NCBI GenBank assembly: GCA_963971305.1
Contig: OZ020313.1
Span: forward strand, 57,670,203-57,734,202
Length of the DNA stretch: 64,000 nt
Source: Arcuatula senhousia
Taxonomy: Eukaryota; Mollusca; Bivalvia; Mytilida; Mytilidae
Direction of reading: 5' to 3'
Below the pieces are notes generated by a model. That model was not told where the DNA came from. It worked only from the letters and a program-made list of their open reading frames with translations, and did not search any database. Positions 57,201-64,000 of this stretch are shown one piece after another. Made by a program: the position numbers and the translations under genes. Every line of letters begins with the position of its first letter. Within the stretch, counting starts at the first letter, position 1.

Positions 57201-60200
57201 GCACATATTCTTCGTGCGCCCCGCCTGTAAATAACTGTTTCACTGTCTCAGCTGCACGTTTGTTTTTAGTCAGGCTATTGTTTTTTGATCAAACAGGCTT
57301 TGTACTAGCGGTTTTTGTCGAATTTTGTCGCCAATTCGTTGGTATTGTTCCGATCTGGAAGCTACAAGGACCCGAATGGTAAAAAAATCGCCTACATTGA
57401 GAGGAAAATCTTGTTCCTAGAAAATAATTCCAGTCTCGTGTGTACTCAACCGACGTAAAATCCCTTTACTGTGACCGACAGAACACGACTTGCGCCGTTT
57501 AACACAATTTACAGAACCGGGCTACCTATCGCCGATCAAAAGTTATGATGCCTCAAACTTGCATCACTTTCAGGTCCGAGTCTAGACATTGTACAAGTAA
57601 GCAATGTTCAATGAGGTAGGAAAAAGCTTACTTACCGTGTTCATTTCTTTACCTAAACTAGGTCTGGAGAATGAACAATTGGCTTTACAATCATGGTTCA
57701 ATTTTTAAAATCGGTCAAGAGATGACCGAGATACAAGCATTTAAAGTTAACAATTAACCTTTGCCATTTTGCATGCCCATGGTACACCTAACTCGAAAAC
57801 GGCTTTGTCTAGAGACTTGCGATTTTTTGCATTGGCTCGCCCGTAAAACATTAGTGCCCCTAAGGGTCCAATTTTTAATTTTCGAGACGATTGGAGCAAG
57901 GGAACAGGGACAAATCAGCAAAAAATGGTTTCGACAACGTGGCCAACATGGCAATGGTAGACCCAATGTTTCCAAAAACATTATTTTCAAGTTTTTCATC
58001 AAAAAACTTAATACGAATCTCTTATCGGTTTTGTTCCTAGCCCATTCAGTCTATTTGTCAGCGAGAAGGCAGGCGGCCGGGGGTTTCGCGTCGAAGCCAA
58101 GTTCCCCGCGCGAGCAGGCCGGCCGCGGCTTCGAGCCGGAATATATTTTTCCGCGAGAAGGCAGGCGGCCTGGGTTTTCTCGTCGACGCCAAGTTCCTCG
58201 GGCAAGCAGGCCGGCCGCGGCTTCGAGCCAGAAAACATTTCTCCGCGAGAAAGCAGGCAGCCGGTTTTTTTTTGTTTTTGTTTTTTTTTTTAATTAGCTA
58301 CTGATATTTTTTTTTTCTTCCTTTTGCCTTCTCTTTCCTTTTTTTTTTCTCTATTTGTCCCTTTTTTGTGTTCGTTTTTTTTTTCTCGGATTTTTTGCAC
58401 ATATTCTTCGTGCGCCCCGCCTGTAAATAACTGTTTCACTGTCTCAGCTGCACGTTTGTTTTCAGTCAGGCTATTGTTTTTTGATCAAACAGGCTTTGTA
58501 CTAGCGGTTTTTGTCGAATTTTGTCGCCAATTCGTTGGTATTTTTCCGATCTGGAAGCTACAAGGACCCGAATGGTAAAAAAATCGCCTACATTGAGAGG
58601 AAAATCTTGTTCCTAGAAAATAATTCCAGTCTCGTGTGTACTCAACCGACGTAAAATCCCTTTACTGTGACCGACAGAACACGACTTGCGCCGTTTAACA
58701 CAATTTACAGAACCGGGCTACCTATCGCCGATCAAAAGTTATGATGCCTCAAACTTGCATCACTTTCAGGTCCGAGTCTAGACATTGTACAAGTAAGCAA
58801 TGTTCAATGAGGTAGGAAAAAGCTTACTTACCGTGTTCATTTCTTTACCTAAACTAGGTCTGGAGAATGAACAATTGGCTTTACAATCATGGTTCAATTT
58901 TTAAAATCGGTCAAGAGATGACCGAGATACAAGCATTTAAAGTTAACAATTAACCTTTGCCATTTTGCATGCCCATGGTACACCTAACTCGAAAACGGCT
59001 TTGTCTAGAGACTTGCGATTTTTTGCATTGGCTCGCCCGTAAAACATTAGTGCCCCTATGGGGCCAATTTTTAATTTTCGAGACGATTGGAGCAAGGGAA
59101 CAGGGACAAATCAGCAAAAAATGGTTTCGACAACGTGGCCAACATGGCAATGGTAGACCCAATGTTTCCAAAAACATTATTTTCAAGTTTTTCATCAAAA
59201 AACTTAATACGAATCTCTTATCGGTTTTGTTCCTAGCCCATTCAGTCTATTTGTCAGCGAGAAGGCAGGCGGCCGGGGGTTTCGCGTCGAAGCCAAGTTC
59301 CCCGCGCGAGCAGGCCGGCCGCGGCTTCGAGCCGGAATATATTTTTCCGCGAAAAGGCAGGCGGCCTGGGTTTTCTCGTCGACGCCAAGTTCCTCGGGCA
59401 AGCAGGCCGGCCGCGGCTTCGAGCCAGAAAACATTTCTCCGCGAGAAACAGGCAGCCTTTTTTTTTTTTTTTTTTTAATTAGCTACTGATTTTTTTTTCT
59501 TCCTTTTGCCTTCTCTTTCCTTCTTTTTTTTCTCTCTTTGTCCCTTTTTTGTGTTCGTTTTTTTTTCTCGGATTTTTTGCACATATTCTTCGTGCGCCCC
59601 GCCTGTAAATAACTGTTTCACTGTCTCAGCTGCACGTTTGTTTTCAGTCAGGCTATTGTTTTTTGATCAAACAGGCTTTGTACTAGCGGTTTTTGTCGAA
59701 TTTTGTCGCCAATTCGTTGGTATTTTTCCGATCTGGAAGCTACAAGGACCCGAATGGTAAAAAAATCGCCTACATTGAGAGGAAAATCTTGTTCCTAGAA
59801 AATAATTCCAGTCTCGTGTGTACTCAACTGACGTAAAATCCCTTTACTGTGACCGACAGAACACGACTTGCGCCGTTTAACACAATTTACAGAACCGGGC
59901 TACCTATCGCCGATCAAAAGTTATGATGCCTCAAACTTGCATCACTTTCAGGTCCGAGTCTAGACTTTGTACAAGTTAGCAATGTTCAATGAGGTAGGAA
60001 AAAGCTTACTTACCGTGTTCATTTCTTTACCTAAAATAGGTCTGGAGAATGAACAATTGGCTTTACAATCATGGTTCAATTTTTAAAATCGGTCAAGAGA
60101 TGACCGAGATACAAGCATTTAAAGTTAACAATTAACCTTTGCCATTTTGCATGCCCATGGTACACCTAACTCGAAAACGGCTTTGTCTAGAGACTTGCGA

Positions 60201-62009
60201 TTTTTTGCATTGGCTCGCCCGTAAAACATTAGTGCCCCTATGGGGCCAATTTTTAATTTTCGAGACGATTGGAGCAAGGGAACAGAGACAAATCAGCAAA
60301 AAATGGTTTCGACAACGTGGCCAACATGGCAATGGTAGACCCAATGTTTCCAAAAACATTATTTTCAAGTTTTTCATCAAAAAACTTAATACGAATCTCT
60401 TATCGGTTTTGTTCCTAGCCCATTCAGTCTATTTGTCAGCGAGAAGGCAGGCGGCCTGGGTTTTGTCGTCGACGCCAAGTTCCTCGGGCAAGCAGGCCGG
60501 CCGCGGCTTCGAGCCAGAAAACATTTCTCCGCGAGAAAGCAGGCAGCCGGTTTTTTTTTTTTTTTTTTTTTTAATTAGCTACTGATTTTTTTTTCTTCCT
60601 TTTGCCTTCTCTTTTCTTCTTTTTTTTCTCTCTTTGTCCCTTTTTTGTGTTCGTTTTTTTTTTCTCGGATTTTTTGCACATATTCTTCGTGCGCCCCGCC
60701 TGTAAATAACTGTTTCACTGTCTCAGCTGCACGTTTGTTTTCAGTCAGGCTATTGTTTTTTTATCAAACAGGCTTTGTACTAGCGGTTTTTGTCGAATTT
60801 TGTCGCCAATTCGTTGGTATTTTTCCGATCTGGAAGCTACAAGGACCCAAATGGTAAAAAAATCGCCTACATTGAGAGGAAAATCTTGTTCCTAGAAAAT
60901 AATTCCAGTCTCGTGTGTACTCAACCGACGTAAAATCCCTTTACTGTGACCGACAGAACACGACTTGCGCCGTTTAACACAATTTACAGAACCGGGTTAC
61001 CTATCGCCGATCAAAAGTTATGATGCCTCAAACTTGCATCACTTTCAGGTCCGAGTCTAGACATTGTACAAGTTAGCAATGTTCAATGAGGTAGGAAAAA
61101 GCTTACTTACCGTGTTCATTTCTTTACCTAAACTAGGTCTGGAGAATGAACAATTGGCTTTACAATCATGGTTCAATTTTTAAAATCGGTCAAGAGATGA
61201 CCGAGATACAAGCATTTAAAGTTAACAATTAACCTTTGCCATTTTGCATGCCCATGGTACACCTAACTCGAAAACGGCTCTGTCTAGAGACTTGCGATTT
61301 TTTGCATTGGCTCGCCCGTAAAACATTAGTGCCCCTTCGGGGCCAATTTTTAATTTTCGAGACGATTGGAGCAAGGGAACAGGGACAAATCAGCAAAAAA
61401 TGGTTTCGACAACGTGGCCAACATGGCAATGGTAGACCCAATGTTTCCAAAAACATTATTTTCAAGTTTTTCATCAAAAAACTTAATACGAATCTCTTAT
61501 CGGTTTTGTTCCTAGCCCATTCAGTCTATTTGTCAGCGAGAAGGCAAGCGGCCGGGGGTTTCGCGTCGAAGCCATGTTCCCCGTGCGAGCAGGCCGGCCG
61601 CGGCTTCGAGCCGGAATATATTTTTCCGCGAGCAGGCAGGCGGCCGGGGTTTTCTCGTCGACGCCAAGTTCCTCGGGCAAGCAGGCCGGCCGCGGCTTCG
61701 AGCCACAAAACATTTTTTCCACGAGAAAGCAGGCAGCCGGTTTTTTTTTTTTTTTTTTTTAATTAGCTACTGATTTTTTTTCTTCCTTTTGCCTTCTCTT
61801 TCCTTCTTTTTTTTCTCTCTTTGTCCCTTTTTTGTGTTCGTTTTTTTTTCTCGGATTTTTTGCACATATTTTTCGTGCGCCCCGCCTGTAAATAACTGTT
61901 TCACTGTCTCAGCTGCACGTTTGTTTTCATGCAGGCTATTGTTTTTTGATCAAACAGGCTTTGTACTAGCGGTTTTTGTCGAATTTTGTCGCCAATTCGT
62001 TGGTATTTT

Positions 62010-62036
62010 TCGGGTTAGGGTTAGGGTTAGGGTTAG
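62010..62036 (+). repeat. Interstitial TTAGGG tract cutting the sixth monomer
   Basis: GGGTTAGGG repeats start right after GGTATTTTTC, where intact monomers continue CGATCTGGAAGC. Confidence 0.95.
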
Positions 62037-62528
62037 GTATCGTATAGAGGGGGACCCCACCGATGTATTGATATTTTATTGGTATGTTATATGGTTGGCG
62101 TATGAATAAAGGGTTAGGGTTAGGGTTAGAGTTAGGGTTAGCCGGAACTTCTTTAATTAACTCTAACCCTAACCCTTTTATTCGACTGCGCATGCGCCGA
62201 TATTTAATGAAGTAATCGGTTCCTATATATGGTGGGTCTTTGGTATAGAAACAATTATAGTGGTAGAACTAATTTGCATACGTATTTTAAAGGGAGATAA
62301 TATATTTCTATAACTATGAAACGCAAATTTCAAAAGACAATATCTCAGTCATTTTTCAACCGATTTTAAAAATTCAAACTGTTTTTGAATGCTAACGAGT
62401 TTTCCTTTACGAACGGTACCTTCAAATGCATATAAACTGTGTCAATTCCAAGGGAGAAAATCATGATACATGTTAGGTTGGATGTTACGACCTACATTCA
62501 CTCACCCTTATTATTTTACTATCTCAGT
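62037..62528. repeat. Telomere-linked module, copy 5, cut by TTAGGG
   Basis: Closest relative of 51823-52320: TATCGTATAG head, GGGGACCCC, TTAGCCGGAACT, inverted CTAACCCTAACCC, GCGCATGCGCC, octamer at 62272-62279. It stops at TACTATCTCAGTCA, where copy 3 continues TTTTTGAACC, and passes into GGTTAGGG. Confidence 0.88.
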
Positions 62529-62529
62529 C

Positions 62530-62556
62530 AGGTTAGGGTTAGGGTTAGGGTTAGGG

Positions 62557-62597
<41 letters not shown>

Positions 62598-62609
62598 GGT
62601 TAGGGTTAG

Positions 62610-62641
<32 letters not shown>

Positions 62642-62650
62642 GGTTAGGTA
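62530..62650 (+). repeat. Interstitial TTAGGG tract
   Basis: About twenty units with a few GGGG and TTTAGGG variants. Confidence 0.96.
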
Positions 62651-64000
62651 ATTAGGGGTAACCCTCATCTACACATTCCGCCAACGGTAAACCGTCTTGG
62701 TTGCGTATGAATATAGAGTTAGGTTAGGGTTAGGGTGAGGGTTAGGGTCAGGGTAAGCCGGAACTATTTTAATTAACCCTAACCCTAACCCTTTACATCG
62801 ACTGCGCATGCGCCGATATTTGATGGAATCAAGGGTCCCCCTTTATTATAGAGTAATCAGTTTCTATATATAGTAGGTCTTTGGTATAGAAACAATAATA
62901 GTGGTACAATTAATTTGCATAATTATATCAAAGGGAGATAATTTGTTATATGAAAAAGGGCAAACTTTGACCTTGGATATCTTTGGTATGCCTTGTCCGA
63001 TTTGAAAAATTTAAAATGCACTGTAAAGGACTGTTGAAGGCTTTTTTGTTGATATCATTTACACCAGTTTATTGATGGACATAAACAATGTAAATTATAT
63101 CAAAGGGAGATAATTTGTTATATGAAAAAGGACAAACTTTGACCTTGGATATCTTTGGTATGCCTTGCTGATTTGAAAAATTTTAAGTGCACTGTAAAGG
63201 ACTTTTGAAGGCCTTTCTGTTGATTTTATTTACACCAGTTTTTTTATAGACATGCACAAGTGTAAAAGATGCCTCTACAATTCAAAATCCGACCATCAAT
63301 AAACAATTCTATTTTCAAATGTCCCATTTTTGACCCCTCATATCCAGTAAATAGTACAAGATACATCAAAGCTGTAAATACATTTTGTTAACATAATGTA
63401 TTGCTGAATACAAAAAAGATTAATCAAAATAAGATGGAAATGAAATGTTCTATTTGCAGTTGTGTTTATACATCTATTTTGTTCCATCTTTTCTAAGAGG
63501 TACTACCCATGAAACCCCAATATGCAATACAAACATTCATTTAGTGGTTTTAAACACTATAACAAAATGTTATTAATTGGTAAACCACAACTTGATTTAC
63601 CTCCCGAAAACCAATGTGTCTACAGACATAATACGATAGTAAATATTTTGTGGTCATACACAAAAATACATACTGAATGAGATTATAGGATTATACTGTA
63701 TATTAAATATGAAAGAATATGGAATATGTGCCAGAAAGACACGATCCACATATTTTATGACATGATTTTATTAAATGAAAACAATCAAAACTTCACTGCG
63801 TGTGAAGCGCTTTTCTGGATTAACCTTCATCAGACACGCTAGGGATCGAAATATTGGAAGACCGGTAAAATATTAGATTTGATAAAACCAAAATACAAAA
63901 GCCAAAATATTACAATGACTAAACGGGGGTAAATTTATCAACTGTATTAGAGATAGCCAAAAGTTAGTGAACTGGAAATATGAAAACAGCGTCTTTCCAA
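62651..64000. repeat. Second copy of the 53.54-54.89 kb block, running off the window
   Basis: Telomere-linked module copy 6 (octamer 62913-62920), the two-unit 171-bp repeat and the AT-rich spacer follow in the same order and nearly the same sequence as 53537-54888, an offset of about 9.11 kb. The repeat continues to the last base of the window. No gene. Confidence 0.93.

Larger units (their letters stand above)
55906..62009 (+). repeat. 1.18-kb tandem repeat array, five full units and a truncated sixth
   Basis: The anchor CGTGCGCCCCGCCTG is at 56033, 57213, 58409, 59591, 60688 and 61874: spacings 1,180, 1,196, 1,182, 1,097 and 1,186 bp. Each unit has, in order, a T-run, a long pyrimidine tract, a 700-bp mixed part and GC-rich subrepeats. 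The units are nearly identical. Each carries a conserved 148-178-codon plus-strand frame (56581-57105, 57761-58297, 58957-59478, 60139-60585, 61236-61766) whose end is set by the T-run and GC-rich part, so I do not call it a gene. The sixth unit is cut at GGTATTTTTC and joined to GGGTTAGGG. Confidence 0.95.

Noticed and set aside
56581..61766. A 148-178-codon frame conserved in five array units
   Set aside because: Conservation equals that of the whole monomer, the end lies in low-complexity T-run and GC subrepeats, overlapping minus-strand frames are equally conserved, and no domain is recognisable.
55906..62009. 5S rRNA, snRNA or tRNA tandem array
   Set aside because: No 5S internal control region, tRNA A/B boxes or U-snRNA landmarks were found. 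A GCTTACTTACCGTG string looks slightly like a U1 5' end but the remainder does not match.
1..64000. The window as a terminal chromosome end
   Set aside because: No TTAGGG array reaches either edge; the right edge lies in a duplicated block. The position is subtelomeric or interstitial, not the physical end.

Overview
This window reads as eukaryotic subtelomeric or interstitial-telomeric DNA from an animal with (TTAGGG)n telomeres, probably an aquatic invertebrate and most likely a bivalve or other mollusc. That assignment is an inference: it rests on the TTAGGG tracts, a Naiad-type Penelope-like retroelement, a short non-autonomous Helitron, several TA-flanked inverted-repeat elements and very AT-rich spacers. 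I see no intact protein-coding gene, tRNA or rRNA and no CRISPR array. Nearly all long open frames here are by-products of satellite periodicity. The only recognisable protein-coding sequence is a decayed endonuclease/reverse transcriptase.

Layout. 1-1325: G-rich satellite built on a TTATGGG heptamer. 1326-7110: a small inverted-repeat element, direct repeats, a 37-bp minisatellite and the decayed Naiad element with pseudo-LTRs, ending in TTAGGG repeats. 7110-17145: AT-rich mosaic with a 349-bp satellite interrupted by a Helitron (9724-10959) and a TA-flanked element (12385-13649), two arms of a large inverted repeat, and a composite block that recurs at 51.8-53.2 kb. 17145-51664: three copies of one large subtelomeric unit, each ordered as TTAGGG tract, spacer 1, C-rich satellite, spacer 2, G-rich satellite, next TTAGGG tract. 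Unit 1 is about 26.6 kb, unit 2 about 6.2 kb, and unit 3 is cut short inside an inverted-repeat element. 51665-55905: TTAGGG arrays, telomere-linked modules and unique-looking DNA. 55906-62009: tandem array of a 1.18-kb monomer. 62010-64000: more TTAGGG-linked modules and a second copy of the 53.4-54.9 kb block, running off the window end.

How it fits together. Clear interstitial TTAGGG tracts run G-rich on the plus strand, and several begin exactly where another repeat is cut mid-unit. This looks like repeated truncation, capping with telomeric repeats, and duplication of chromosome-end blocks. Two transposon insertions (18318-21204 and 45062-45928) have exact empty sites in sister units, so the order of events can be partly read. 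The G-rich satellite of unit 1 is expanded through two different higher-order repeats, 2,708 bp x3 and 4,365 bp x2. I did not find a new enzymatic or defence system. What stands out is the architecture and the set of telomere-linked non-coding modules.
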